Assembly: GCA_016715115.1 (NCBI GenBank)
Contig: JADKBM010000011.1
Coordinates: 1,116,001 to 1,180,000 of the forward strand
DNA from: Acidobacteriota bacterium
GTDB taxonomy: Bacteria > Acidobacteriota > Blastocatellia > Pyrinomonadales > Pyrinomonadaceae
Direction of reading: 5' to 3'
Length of the DNA stretch: 64,000 nt
The stretch's first letter is position 1; each line of letters opens with the position of its first letter. The notes under the pieces were generated by a model. That model was given only the letters and a program-made list of their open reading frames with translations. It searched no databases and was not told the origin of the DNA. This document shows, piece after piece, positions 24,900 to 33,609 of this stretch. Both the position numbers and the translations under genes were made by a program.

Positions 24900-26888
24900 A
24901 TGAGCTTTTTAGCACTGCAAGACATATTGCGCACCGCGATCGCGGCGAGCGCTCTGAAGAATTTCGGCGTCGAACTCGAAAGCGTCCCGTGCGAGGTTCC
25001 GCCGCGCACGGAACTCGGCGACCTCGCCTTCCCCGTCTCGTTCGAACTCGCGAAACGGATCAAGCAGGCAACGGGCGAAAAGCGCAACCCACGCGAGATC
25101 GCGGAGACTCTGAAGGCGGCGCTCGAATCGTTCGACTTCGTCGGCAAGGTCGAAGTTGCCGGCGCCGGATATTTGAACGTGTTCTACGACCGCGCGAAAT
25201 GGCTCGCCGAAAATTCCGACCGCGACTTTCTGCGAAGCACCGAATCCGGCCCGAAAGTGTGCGTCGAACATACGTCGGTGAACCCAAACAAAGCCGCGCA
25301 TATCGGGCACGTTCGAAATTCGGTTCTCGGCGACACCTTTGTTCGGATCCTGCGCGCCGGCGGCCGCTCCGTCGAAGTCCAAAATTACATCGACAATACC
25401 GGCGTGCAGGTGGCGGACGTCGTCGTCGGTTTCGTCCATTTGCGAAAACTCGATCTTCCGGCGATCAGGCGACTTGCCGCCGAACTTGCGATACCCTTCG
25501 ACTATTATTGTTGGGACCTCTACACCGAGGTCGGCCGTTTCTACGCCGAAGCCGAAGAAAACAAACAACTTCGGGCCGAAGTGCTGCACGAACTCGAGCG
25601 CGGGTCGGGAGAGATCTACGAATTGGCCGACTGGATCGCGACGCGAAACGTCGAATGCATCCTCAAAACGATGGAGCGTCTCGGCATCCGTTACGACCTG
25701 CTGCCGCGCGAGTCGGAAATTCTACATTTGAATTTCTGGGCAAAGGCTTTCGAGTTGATGAAGGAACGCGACGTCATCCGGCTCGAGACCGAGGGCAAGA
25801 ACAAAGGCTGTTGGGTGATGCCGTTCGATTCGCACGAAGGGACGGACGAGCACGACAGCGACAAGATCCTTGTGCGTTCGAACGGGACAGTGACCTATAC
25901 CGGCAAGGACATCGCGTATCAGATGTGGAAGCTCGGGCTGCTCGGACTCGATTTCAATTACAAGCTTTTTCAGACCTACGCCGACGGCAAGCAGGTCTGG
26001 ATCACGTCGGGCGAAGCAACCGACGCTTCGGGCGTCCCCGCATTCGGCCATAGCGACACGGTTTACAACGTCATCGACACGCGGCAGTCGTATCCGCAGG
26101 AAGTCGTCAAAAAAGGCGTCGCGACGATCTTCCCGGAAAAAGGCGAGGCGGCGAGCGTGCACCTCAATTACGAAATGGTCGCGCTTAGTCCGGCGGCGGC
26201 GGAAGAACTCGGTTTCAGGCTTTCCGATGAGGACCGCGCCAAAAGCTTTATCGAAATGTCGGGCCGCAAAGGGCTCGGCGTCAAGGCCGACGATATGATC
26301 GACCGCCTCGAAGCGAACGCCAGGGGCGAGGTCGAATCGCGCCATCCCGACGTCTCGGACGATGAAAAAGCGCTGATCGCCCGCCAGATCGCGGTCGGTG
26401 CGCTGCGATATTTTCTGCTGAAATTCACGAAGAACACGGTTGTCGTATTCGATTTCAAGGAAGCGCTGTCGTTCGAGGGCGAAACTGGTGTTTACTGCCA
26501 GTACACCGCCGTCCGCACGAATTCCATCTTCCGCAAACTGCAGTCCGGCGATCTTGATGCCGCCCGCGCGCTTTTGCGGACGAATCGTGCCGAGGTTTCG
26601 GAATTGTTCGGTTCCGAGATCGGAAACGATATCTGGTCGATGGCGGCGGCAGCGTCGCGGATCGAAGAAGCGATCGCCGGCGCGGTGACGGCGGCCGAAC
26701 CCGCGATTCTCGCGAAATATTGTTTCAGTCTCGCGAAGTCTTTTAATCTCTTCTATCACAACCACCGGATCATCGCCGAGGAGAACGCGGTGAAACGTGC
26801 CGTGCTGGTGGTCGTCGCCGACGTCACGCGCCGCGCTCTGACGGCCGGGTTGGCGACGATGGGAATCGAAGTTCCCGAGCGAATGTAG
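24900..26888 (+). CDS. argS: Arginyl-tRNA synthetase
   Basis: Charges tRNA-Arg in the cytoplasm. The start at 24900 gives MSFLALQDILRTAIAAS, the usual N-terminal additional domain; a longer frame adds 44 unrelated residues. Class I signatures are VEHTSVNPNKAAHIGHVRNS (HIGH at about residues 134-137), NYIDNTGVQVAD, DSHEGTDEHDSDKILVRSNG and the KMSKS-equivalent MSGRKGLGVKADD near residue 453. The C-terminal anticodon-binding domain is present (ANPEP-like NLFYHNHRI, VTRRALTAGLATMGI). 662 aa is slightly above the E. coli length. It stands alone between the Rhs island and a ferritin-like gene. Confidence 0.96.
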   Translation: MSFLALQDILRTAIAASALKNFGVELESVPCEVPPRTELGDLAFPVSFELAKRIKQATGEKRNPREIAETLKAALESFDFVGKVEVAGAGYLNVFYDRAKWLAENSDRDFLRSTESGPKVCVEHTSVNPNKAAHIGHVRNSVLGDTFVRILRAGGRSVEVQNYIDNTGVQVADVVVGFVHLRKLDLPAIRRLAAELAIPFDYYCWDLYTEVGRFYAEAEENKQLRAEVLHELERGSGEIYELADWIATRNVECILKTMERLGIRYDLLPRESEILHLNFWAKAFELMKERDVIRLETEGKNKGCWVMPFDSHEGTDEHDSDKILVRSNGTVTYTGKDIAYQMWKLGLLGLDFNYKLFQTYADGKQVWITSGEATDASGVPAFGHSDTVYNVIDTRQSYPQEVVKKGVATIFPEKGEAASVHLNYEMVALSPAAAEELGFRLSDEDRAKSFIEMSGRKGLGVKADDMIDRLEANARGEVESRHPDVSDDEKALIARQIAVGALRYFLLKFTKNTVVVFDFKEALSFEGETGVYCQYTAVRTNSIFRKLQSGDLDAARALLRTNRAEVSELFGSEIGNDIWSMAAAASRIEEAIAGAVTAAEPAILAKYCFSLAKSFNLFYHNHRIIAEENAVKRAVLVVVADVTRRALTAGLATMGIEVPERM

Positions 26889-27110
26889 TTCTTATCCGGG
26901 CGATGGCAAAGATTTGCCCGCGAATCGATGCGATTTTGTTTTCGCGTATTTCGCGTCTTTCGCGGGAGAACGATTTCAATGCGTATGTGGGTTTATTTTG
27001 CGTGGCAAGCGAATTGCGGTGGCAAACGTGGACGCTGAATTTTCAGCCCAAACCGGCATCGCGGCATATGTTTCTTGGGTAAAGTGCGAAAACGGATTCG
27101 CAAAACGCAA

Positions 27111-27635
27111 ATGGACGAAGCGAAACAGAGACTGATCCGGCTGGCACAGAAGGCTCACGCCGGCGAGCGTGCGGCGGCGTTGGCATATCGCGGCCATATC
27201 AGGGCGCTTACGCGTCCGGAAGAGATCGCCGCGGTGAAGCGGATCGAGAATGACGAATGGCGGCACCGGCGGCAGTTGTCGAGAATTCTTGCGGCGTTCG
27301 GCTGCCGGCCGCTTGCGTTACGCGAACTCGTTTTCAAAGCGGTCGGAACGTTCATCGCGTTAGGATGCCGTTTTTGCGGACGTTTTCAGGCGACCTATTT
27401 CGCCGGCGTTCTGGAGAGCGTCAATGTCTGTGAGTACAAAGAGGCGGCGCGGCTCGCTGAAACGCTGGGACTGGCTGAACTCGCGAACGAGTTCCGGGAA
27501 ATGGAACGGACCGAGGCGGAACACGAACGGGTTCTCAAGGAAATGATCGACGGACACCCGTTGCTTCTTTTTTTCGCCGCCGTCTTCGGCTGGGGTAAGT
27601 CGGTTGAAGCCTCGAAAAAGATCGCGTTGAATTGA
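27111..27635 (+). CDS. Ferritin-like di-iron protein (COQ7-type)
   Basis: A 174-aa helical protein that begins MDEAKQRLIRLAQKAHAGE. Candidate iron ligands follow the Ex(28-30)ExxH scheme repeated twice: E in AGERAAALAYRGH, ENDEWRHRRQ, ESVNVCEYKEAARL and RTEAEHERVLKEM. The C-terminus has a short hydrophobic segment (LLLFFAAVFGWG) as in COQ7-type membrane-associated proteins. In quinone synthesis such enzymes hydroxylate the ring, but the substrate here is unproven. The 222 bp upstream show no gene. Its stop nearly touches the next gene, so the two probably share a transcript. Confidence 0.7.
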   Translation: MDEAKQRLIRLAQKAHAGERAAALAYRGHIRALTRPEEIAAVKRIENDEWRHRRQLSRILAAFGCRPLALRELVFKAVGTFIALGCRFCGRFQATYFAGVLESVNVCEYKEAARLAETLGLAELANEFREMERTEAEHERVLKEMIDGHPLLLFFAAVFGWGKSVEASKKIALN

Positions 27636-27640
27636 ATTTT

Positions 27641-28672
27641 ATGCTTATTGTAATGAAACCGGATGCGTCGGCCGAGCAGGTCAAACGCGTCCTTGAAATC
27701 ATCGAACATCTTGGATTTCGCCCGCACGCGATGCCGGGAGCGTCGCGGACGGCGATCGGGATCACCGGCAACCAGGGCGCGGTCGATCCGGCGCATTTCG
27801 AGAATTTGCCGGGCGTCGCCGATGCGATCCGCGTCACGAAGCAGTACAAGCTGATCTCGCGTGATCTGCGGCCTGAAAAATCGATCGTCAAGGTCGGAAA
27901 CGCAACCATCGGCGGCAGCGAACTGGCGGTGATCGCGGGACCCTGCGCGGTCGAAACCGTCGAGCAGGTCTTCGCGGCGGCCGAAGCGGTCGCGAAGAGC
28001 GGCGCGAAGTTCTTCCGCGGCGGCGCCTTCAAGCCGCGAACCTCTCCGTATGCCTTTCAGGGCAAGGGCGAGGATGGTTTGAAGATCCTTGCCGAAGTGC
28101 GCGAGCGTTACGGGCTGAACATCGTGACGGAAGCAATGGACGAACGCGGCGTCGATCTCGTCGAGAAATACGGCGATTGCATCCAGATCGGGGCGCGCAA
28201 TATGCAAAACTTCTCGCTGCTCAAGTACGTCGGACGGACCCGCAAACCGATCCTGCTCAAACGCGGTCTTTCGGCGACGCTCGATGAATTTCTGCTTGCC
28301 GCCGAGTACATTATGGCTGAAGGAAACTACGACGTCATACTTTGCGAACGCGGGATCCGCACGTTTGCGGACCACGCGCGCAACACGATGGACCTATCGA
28401 TCGTTCCCGCCGTCCAACGCCTGACGCATCTGCCGATAATCATCGATCCGTCACACGGCACGGGTCGCAATTATATGGTGAATCCCCTGGCGCGTGCCGG
28501 CGTTGCCGTCGGCGCCGACGGTTTGATCATCGAGATCCATCCGTGTCCCGAAGAGGCGCTCTGCGACGGCGCACAGGCTTTGACGCTCGATCAATATGCC
28601 GAACTCTATGAGCAGGTTCAGGCGATCCATACGGTTGTTTCGGCGCCGTCGTTCGCGGTCGCCGAAGCGTAA
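27641..28672 (+). CDS. aroF: 3-deoxy-7-phosphoheptulonate synthase (DAHP synthase)
   Basis: Condenses phosphoenolpyruvate and erythrose 4-phosphate, the first shikimate-pathway step. Residues 1-65 form the ferredoxin-like regulatory domain (MLIVMKPDASAEQVKRVLE) found in the AroF/B. subtilis AroA-type subgroup. The barrel has VIAGPCAVETVEQVF, FFRGGAFKPRTSPYAFQG, IQIGARNMQNFSLL, KPILLKRGL, VILCERGIRTF and PIIIDPSHGTGR, all diagnostic. I use the ATG at 27641 (343 aa); a TTG nine bases earlier is possible. The gene follows the ferritin-like gene by 5 bp and ends at a repeat-rich spacer with a strong terminator. Confidence 0.95.
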   Translation: MLIVMKPDASAEQVKRVLEIIEHLGFRPHAMPGASRTAIGITGNQGAVDPAHFENLPGVADAIRVTKQYKLISRDLRPEKSIVKVGNATIGGSELAVIAGPCAVETVEQVFAAAEAVAKSGAKFFRGGAFKPRTSPYAFQGKGEDGLKILAEVRERYGLNIVTEAMDERGVDLVEKYGDCIQIGARNMQNFSLLKYVGRTRKPILLKRGLSATLDEFLLAAEYIMAEGNYDVILCERGIRTFADHARNTMDLSIVPAVQRLTHLPIIIDPSHGTGRNYMVNPLARAGVAVGADGLIIEIHPCPEEALCDGAQALTLDQYAELYEQVQAIHTVVSAPSFAVAEA

Positions 28673-28681
28673 CGCTCGTAC

Positions 28682-28845
28682 GAGTAACGCCTTCAGGCGT
28701 GATCCGCAGCGCTAAGCCAACGGTTTCGTCGAATCATCGCGGTTTCAGACCACTGTCGCTGTCACGCCTAAAGGCGTTACTCAAACGGGTTACTCATACG
28801 GGTTACTCATACCGGTTACTCAAACGGGTTACGCATACGGGGTGA
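28682..28845. repeat. 21-bp inverted repeat and direct repeats of a gggttactcatac unit
   Basis: gagtaacgccttcaggcgtga at 28682-28702 pairs with its near-exact complement at 28762-28782 (one mismatch). Then four to five degenerate copies of cgggttactcata follow to 28845. No gene is visible. The position between two convergent genes, just before the terminator, is typical of REP-like elements. Confidence 0.75.
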
Positions 28846-28850
28846 TCGCA

Positions 28851-28888
28851 CGAAAAAAGGGGTTGCCGTCGGGCAACCCCTTTTTTCG
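28851..28888. terminator. Bidirectional intrinsic terminator between aroF and atpC
   Basis: A 17-bp perfect stem (aaaaaaggggttgcc with ggcaacccctttttt) and a 3-nt loop, with A- and T-runs on both sides. It can stop both the plus-strand aroF and the minus-strand atpC transcripts. Confidence 0.9.
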
Positions 28889-28902
28889 ATTTGAACCAAT
28901 CT

Positions 28903-29301
28903 CTATTTGCCGGCAGCGAGTTGCGCACGCGCCTGAGCCCGGTCGAGATTGTCCTTGTGGCTTTCGTATTCCTCAGCCGTTCCCTGCCAACCGGAGAGAG
29001 CCCTTCCGGCCGCATCGAGAGACTGTTTGGCATTTTCGGCGTCGATATCATCCGTCGTTTCGGCAAAATCGGCGAGAATCGAAACCTTGTTGTTGCTGAT
29101 CTCGACAAAACCGCCGGCAATCACCATCTTTTCCGACTGCCCGCCTTTGGTGTAACTCAAAACGCCCGAACGAAGAGCAGAGATCAACGGCGCGTGATTC
29201 GTCATAATTCCAACATCGCCCGAAGCGGTCGGAATCGTCACCGAATCGACCGTCGCGTCAAGGACCTTTTTTTCAGGTGTTACGATTTCTAAATTCAACA
29301 T
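28903..29301 (-). CDS. atpC: F1Fo ATP synthase epsilon subunit
   Basis: The epsilon subunit couples the rotary stalk of the ATP synthase and can inhibit ATP hydrolysis. The N-terminal beta-sandwich shows LEIVTPEKKVLDATVDSV, IPTASGDVGIMTNHAPLIS, LRSGVLSYT and VIAGGFVEISNNKVSILAD. The C-terminal helical hairpin is ENAKQSLDAAGRALSG. 132 aa is the usual length. It follows atpD with an 82-bp spacer that contains a hairpin of the AT-rich repeat family, so the two genes form a split atpDC pair, separate from the rest of the synthase genes. Confidence 0.95.
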   Translation of the reverse strand: MLNLEIVTPEKKVLDATVDSVTIPTASGDVGIMTNHAPLISALRSGVLSYTKGGQSEKMVIAGGFVEISNNKVSILADFAETTDDIDAENAKQSLDAAGRALSGWQGTAEEYESHKDNLDRAQARAQLAAGK

Positions 29302-29324
29302 ATCTCAATTTGGGAATTGTGATT

Positions 29325-29378
29325 TGTGATTGCGGATTTGCAGCCCCGGTATTCCGAAATCGCAAATCCCCAATCACA
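29325..29378 (-). repeat. Hairpin between atpD and atpC from the gattt/aaatc repeat family
   Basis: tgtgattgcggatttgc (29325-29341) pairs with gcaaatccccaatcaca (29362-29378), apart from one mismatch. The same words form the extra stem of the RNase P RNA gene and the tandem words at 2886. It could adjust atpC expression relative to atpD, but this is untested. Confidence 0.6.
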
Positions 29379-29383
29379 CATTG

Positions 29384-30898
29384 CTAAGCTGCCGCCGCCA
29401 TCTTCTTGGCCTTTTCGCGCGCCTGTTCGATCGTTCCGACCATATAGAAGGCCTGTTCCGGCATATCGTCGCATTCGCCGTCGAGGATCGCCTTGAAGCC
29501 CTTGATCGTGTCCGGAACCTTGACGTATTCGCCCTTGAGCCCCGTGAACTGTTCACCGACCGTGAACGGCTGCGAGAAGAAGCGCTGGATCTTGCGGGCC
29601 CGCGAAACGGTCAGTTTGTCGTCTTCCGACAATTCGTCGAGACCGAGGATCGCGATGATGTCCTGAAGGTCTTTGTAGCGCTGCAGGATCTTCTTGACCG
29701 ACTGCGCGACGTTGTAGTGTTCGTCACCGACGATCTGCGGATCAAGGATGCGCGAGTTAGAAGCCAGCGGATCGACGGCCGGATAGATCCCGAGTTCGAC
29801 GATCTGGCGGGACAGAGCGGTGACGGCGTCAAGGTGCGCGAAGGTCGTCGCCGGCGCCGGATCGGTGTAATCGTCGGCCGGGACGTAAACGGCCTGGATC
29901 GACGTGATCGCGCCCGTTTTCGTCGACGTGATGCGCTCCTGCATTTCGCCCATTTCGGACGCGAGGTTCGGCTGGTAACCGACCGCCGAAGGCATACGCC
30001 CGAGAAGCGCGGACACTTCCGAACCGGCCTGCGTGAAACGGAAGATGTTGTCGACGAAGAAAAGCACGTCGTTGCCCTGATCACGGAAATACTCGGCGAC
30101 GGTCAGACCCGACAACGCGACCCGAAGGCGCGCTCCCGGCGGTTCCGTCATCTGTCCGTAAACAAGCGCCACCTTAGACCCCTTGATCGATTCATGATCG
30201 ACCTTTGTCAGATCAAAAGCGTGGTTCTCCTTGAAGTTCTTCATAAACTCCGGACCGTACGTGATGACCTCGGACTCGACCATTTCGCGCAGAAGATCGT
30301 TTCCTTCGCGTGTTCGCTCACCAACTCCGGCAAACACCGAATAACCGTCACGGCCTTTGGCGACGTTGTTGATGAGTTCCATAATGAGAACCGTCTTGCC
30401 AACGCCCGCACCGCCGAAAAGGCCGATCTTTCCGCCACGAAGGAACGGTTGGATGAGGTCGATGACCTTGATGCCCGTTTCGAACATCTCAAGAACCGTC
30501 GACTGCTCGTCAAACGCCGGGGCGTGACGATGGATCGAGGCGCGCGTGTCGCTGACGACGTCGCCGAGTTCGTCGACCGGATCGCCGATAACGTTCATCA
30601 CGCGGCCGAGCGTCGCCGCGCCGACCGGAACCGTGATCGGTCCGCCCTGGTCGATGACCTTCATTCCGCGGACCATACCGTCGGTCGGAAGCATCGAAAC
30701 CGCGCGGACGCGGCCTTCGCCAAGATGCTGCTGAACTTCCGCAATGACGTCGATCGTCGACTCAACGTCGAAACCGTCGCTGGTGATGCGAAGCGCCTGA
30801 TAGATCGGCGGTAAATAATTGTTTGAAAACTCTACGTCCACGACCGGTCCGATAACCTGAACTACCTGTCCGATCTGTAGGGTGTCATTCTTAGCCAT
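29384..30898 (-). CDS. atpD: F1Fo ATP synthase beta subunit
   Basis: The catalytic beta subunit. It has the N-terminal crown (GQVVQVIGPVVDVEF), the P-loop GGAGVGKTVLIMEL near residue 158, the Walker B region ALVYGQMTEPPGARLRV, and the conserved catalytic-site words VLFFVDNIFRFTQAGSEVS, YVPADDYTDPAPATTFAHLD and DELSEDDKL. The C-terminus ends with EQAREKAKKMAAAA. 504 aa is slightly longer than the E. coli protein. No alpha, gamma or delta subunit gene is nearby, as in bacteria with split atp operons. The divergent phoH gene lies 209 bp upstream. Confidence 0.97.
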   Translation of the reverse strand: MAKNDTLQIGQVVQVIGPVVDVEFSNNYLPPIYQALRITSDGFDVESTIDVIAEVQQHLGEGRVRAVSMLPTDGMVRGMKVIDQGGPITVPVGAATLGRVMNVIGDPVDELGDVVSDTRASIHRHAPAFDEQSTVLEMFETGIKVIDLIQPFLRGGKIGLFGGAGVGKTVLIMELINNVAKGRDGYSVFAGVGERTREGNDLLREMVESEVITYGPEFMKNFKENHAFDLTKVDHESIKGSKVALVYGQMTEPPGARLRVALSGLTVAEYFRDQGNDVLFFVDNIFRFTQAGSEVSALLGRMPSAVGYQPNLASEMGEMQERITSTKTGAITSIQAVYVPADDYTDPAPATTFAHLDAVTALSRQIVELGIYPAVDPLASNSRILDPQIVGDEHYNVAQSVKKILQRYKDLQDIIAILGLDELSEDDKLTVSRARKIQRFFSQPFTVGEQFTGLKGEYVKVPDTIKGFKAILDGECDDMPEQAFYMVGTIEQAREKAKKMAAAA

Positions 30899-31107
30899 TT
30901 TATTAAGTTCTGCTCCTTTGATAGAAAAGAAAAACGTTCGTATAACAAAGGAAAAAGATTATCATATCGCTCAGATGAAACGCAAAGATCGCTTGTGAAA
31001 TACTTCCCTTTCACCCGCGGAAATGCTGATCATCCGGTAGATTTGATTGACAGTCGAATGACCATTTAGTAGCCTCGCTTTAGAATTTCAGACAAGGACT
31101 TTGCGTA
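30899..31107. promoter_or_regulatory. Divergent promoter region of atpD and phoH
   Basis: No gene is visible. Toward phoH, TTGACA at 31047-31052 is a good -35 box, but the best hexamer at the correct spacing is a weak TAGCCT (31070-31075). Toward atpD no clear boxes are seen. Confidence 0.35.
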
Positions 31108-32106
31108 TTGAGCAATTTAAGAAAGATCGAACTTCCGCCGGCTGGTCTCAAGACCCTTTTCGGCGTTCAGGATCAAAACATAAAATATCTTGAAACGCTG
31201 CTCGACATCTCGATCGGTGCTCGCGGCAATGAGATCATCCTCGACGGCGACCCGCAGGACATCGCCGCCGTCGAGCGGATCCTGCGCGACTTTGCCGAGC
31301 TTTTCGACGAAGGCAATCATTTCACCGACAAGGAATTGCGCGACGCTTTCAAGCAGATCGCGGAAGATCGGGCGTTTTCGCTGAAGGACTATTTCACGCG
31401 ATCGCGCTTCAATCCGTCCGGCAAGAAGCAGGTCGGTCCGAAGACCGCGAATCAACGCAAGTACATTGAAGCGATCCAGGATCACGATCTGACGTTCGGC
31501 ATCGGACCGGCGGGAACGGGAAAATCCTATCTTTCGGTCGCGATGGCCGTCCAAGCGCTGTTCACGAAACAGGTTTCGCGGATCATCCTGACCCGTCCGG
31601 CGGTCGAAGCGGGCGAGAAACTCGGTTTTCTTCCGGGAGATCTTCAGGACAAGGTCGACCCTTACCTTCGTCCCCTGTACGACGCGCTTTTTGATCTTGT
31701 TGACGCCGAGAAGGTTACCAAGATGCTTGAAAAACGGATCATCGAGATCGCTCCGCTCGCATTTATGCGCGGGCGCTCGCTCAACGATTCGTTCATCATT
31801 CTCGACGAAGCGCAGAATACGACCGGCGAGCAGATGAAGATGTTTTTGACGCGCATCGGATTCGGTTCCAAGGTCGTCGTCACCGGCGACGTCACGCAGA
31901 TCGATCTCCCGCGCGGCCAGCGCAGCGGTCTCAAGGAGGCGGAACGGGTTCTGCAGAACATCGACGAAATCGAATTCGTTTATTTCGACAAACGGGACGT
32001 CGTCCGCCACCGGTTGGTGCAATTGATCGTCGAGGCTTACGAGAACGAGGCGCCGCAAATCCGGGACGAAGACACTCCGCACCGCAATGCACGAGATCTA
32101 CAATAA
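31108..32106 (+). CDS. phoH: PhoH family ATPase
   Basis: A cytoplasmic P-loop ATPase often adjacent to ybeY and linked to RNA metabolism. The 332-aa protein has an N-terminal KH-like segment (LFGVQDQNIKYLETLLDISIGARG), the Walker A motif GIGPAGTGKSYLS near residue 131, TRPAVEAGEKLGFLPGDLQDKVDPY, the Walker B motif SFIILDEAQNTTGEQMKMFL and VVTGDVTQIDLP. The start is a TTG at 31108 preceded by AAGGA about ten nucleotides upstream; no ATG fits the N-terminal homology. It overlaps ybeY by 20 bp, so the two are translationally linked. Confidence 0.93.
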   Translation: MSNLRKIELPPAGLKTLFGVQDQNIKYLETLLDISIGARGNEIILDGDPQDIAAVERILRDFAELFDEGNHFTDKELRDAFKQIAEDRAFSLKDYFTRSRFNPSGKKQVGPKTANQRKYIEAIQDHDLTFGIGPAGTGKSYLSVAMAVQALFTKQVSRIILTRPAVEAGEKLGFLPGDLQDKVDPYLRPLYDALFDLVDAEKVTKMLEKRIIEIAPLAFMRGRSLNDSFIILDEAQNTTGEQMKMFLTRIGFGSKVVVTGDVTQIDLPRGQRSGLKEAERVLQNIDEIEFVYFDKRDVVRHRLVQLIVEAYENEAPQIRDEDTPHRNARDLQ

Positions 32107-32509
32107 TCAAAGGAAAGTTAAGGTGTCGCGGCGGGCGTTCGAGAAGTTTCTTGAGTCGATCTTTGACTCGATCGAAGAAACGCGGACGAGATCGGCCGTG
32201 ATCGCGCTTGTCTCCGACCGCAAGATGCGCGGACTCAACCGTGATTTTCGCGGCAAGGACGCGACGACCGACGTTCTTTCCTTCCCTTTCGAACCCGATG
32301 AATTCGATTCCGGCGACAATCTCGGCGACATCGTGATCTCGGTTGAACAGGCGGCGCGGCAAGCGACTGAGAACGGACTTGACCTTGAATCCGAGATCAA
32401 GCAACTGATCCTGCACGGCGTGCTTCATCTTTGCGGGTACGACCACGAAACCGACGACGGCGAGATGAATTCGCGGGAATTGGGATTGCGGGAGATGTTT
32501 GGTATCTGA
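32087..32509 (+). CDS. ybeY: Endoribonuclease YbeY (rRNA maturation)
   Basis: A zinc-dependent endoribonuclease for 16S rRNA 3' processing and ribosome quality control. The family signature HGVLHLCGYDHETDDGEM supplies the three His zinc ligands (H110, H114, H120). The preceding motif is TTDVLSFPFEPDEF with GDIVIS. 140 aa is typical. It starts inside the phoH end and finishes just before an intrinsic terminator, so phoH-ybeY form a two-gene operon. Confidence 0.94.
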   Translation: MHEIYNNQRKVKVSRRAFEKFLESIFDSIEETRTRSAVIALVSDRKMRGLNRDFRGKDATTDVLSFPFEPDEFDSGDNLGDIVISVEQAARQATENGLDLESEIKQLILHGVLHLCGYDHETDDGEMNSRELGLREMFGI

Positions 32510-32539
32510 ACCGATCTGAACCTTAAGACCTTGACTGAA

Positions 32540-32580
32540 AAAAAGAGACCGGGCGGCTTTGCCAACGCCCGGTCTCTTTT
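32540..32580 (+). terminator. Intrinsic terminator after ybeY
   Basis: aaaagagaccgggcg pairs with cgcccggtctctttt around a 10-nt loop, followed by Ts. The A-run on the other side lets it also serve the convergent gene at 32658. Confidence 0.9.
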
Positions 32581-32657
32581 CGTTAAATCAATCGGCTCTT
32601 TCTGAAGGCGCGAGAGTCTAGCCGAACCATTTCGTGCTGACTCCTCATACCTGAGGA

Positions 32658-33080
32658 TCAACCTTTGATCGATCCGATGAAGTCGATGAACGAATCAACG
32701 ATTCCTTCAACGATGTTGTCGATCTCATCCTGAGTATCGGCCATCTGCTGGGCTTCGGTTTCGTCATCGTCGTCCCAGTCGCAATCAACCCGGAATCCGC
32801 CGTCGTCGTTCTTGTAGATATCGATCTCCAATTCGATGATGCCTTCGCCGTCACCTTCCGGAACGATGATCACTTCGGCGGCTTCGAGCAGTTTTTCAAC
32901 TGATTCTTCCATCACATCGGTCGATACACCGATGTCCGAACCGTGGACCGTAACGGTAACGTCAACCTTGACACTTCCCTTCGGTTTCGCCTGCAAATTC
33001 GCTGGCAGTACAAAGACCATTCCGCTGAACAACGCTAACGCCATCGCGCTGCGCAAGAAGTTATTTACTAGCTTATTCAT
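32658..33080 (-). CDS. Secreted acidic protein of unknown function
   Basis: A 140-aa protein from the ATG at 33080, preceded by an AGGAG site. It has a signal peptide (KLVNNFLRSAMALALFSGMVFVLPANLQA), then a small domain with VKVDVTVTVHGSDIGVS and ELEIDIYKNDDGGFRVDC. It ends in a very acidic patch (DWDDDDETEAQQ) and a helix (IDNIVEGIVDSFIDFIGS). No family is recognised. A longer frame to 33179 has no ribosome-binding site and would place the signal peptide internally. It is convergent with ybeY and probably monocistronic. Confidence 0.7.
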   Translation of the reverse strand: MNKLVNNFLRSAMALALFSGMVFVLPANLQAKPKGSVKVDVTVTVHGSDIGVSTDVMEESVEKLLEAAEVIIVPEGDGEGIIELEIDIYKNDDGGFRVDCDWDDDDETEAQQMADTQDEIDNIVEGIVDSFIDFIGSIKG

Positions 33081-33609
33081 TTTTTTCTCCTGACGTTTCA
33101 TTAATAGATTTCTGCTGTTGACATCAATCGTTAGGTCATTGAACTGCCTATGGTGCGATTCCCAAACCGTATCTGTCAAATTTCATATCGCAAAGTCTCC
33201 AGCAACATATTGTCAAAATGGCAATTCTTGACCGCTCATCCGGGTAAAACGAGTTTCGTCTGAAAAAAGGGGCATCACAGAGTGAAAATAAATCGCCGTT
33301 TTTTGAACCGGATTCATACCGGGAGACTAAATTTTGTGTTTACAAATGTTTGTAGCGCATCGCTTGGGAAACACGGGAAGGTTTTGTGCGCCTCTCCGGC
33401 GTCAATCGAACCGCAACGGCAAGTCGGTCCCGGGAGTATTTCGCGACTTTCGATTTCCGGCCCGCGAGGTGTGATCTCGCGCAAAATGTTGTTCTCGGGT
33501 TTTGGCGGCGGTTGCATTCGGCCGGATCGCGCGGGATTGACCACAAAACGTGTGGTATATTTTTCCGAATCGACGGTGCCGGCCGACGATCTTGATACCG
33601 AGGAATCCA
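33081..33609. other. Long intergenic region without a supported gene
   Basis: About 530 bp between divergent genes. Short frames on both strands lack start signals and family resemblance. A small dyad is possible at 33345 (tttacaaatgtttgtagc), but no promoter or RNA gene can be argued with confidence. Confidence 0.4.

Noticed and set aside
26914..27135. Short frame between argS and the ferritin-like gene
   Set aside because: No ribosome-binding site, odd composition, and it overlaps the start of the next gene.
29330..30814. 494-codon plus-strand frame
   Set aside because: Exactly antisense to atpD; Arg/Asp-rich composition typical of a shadow of a GC-rich gene.
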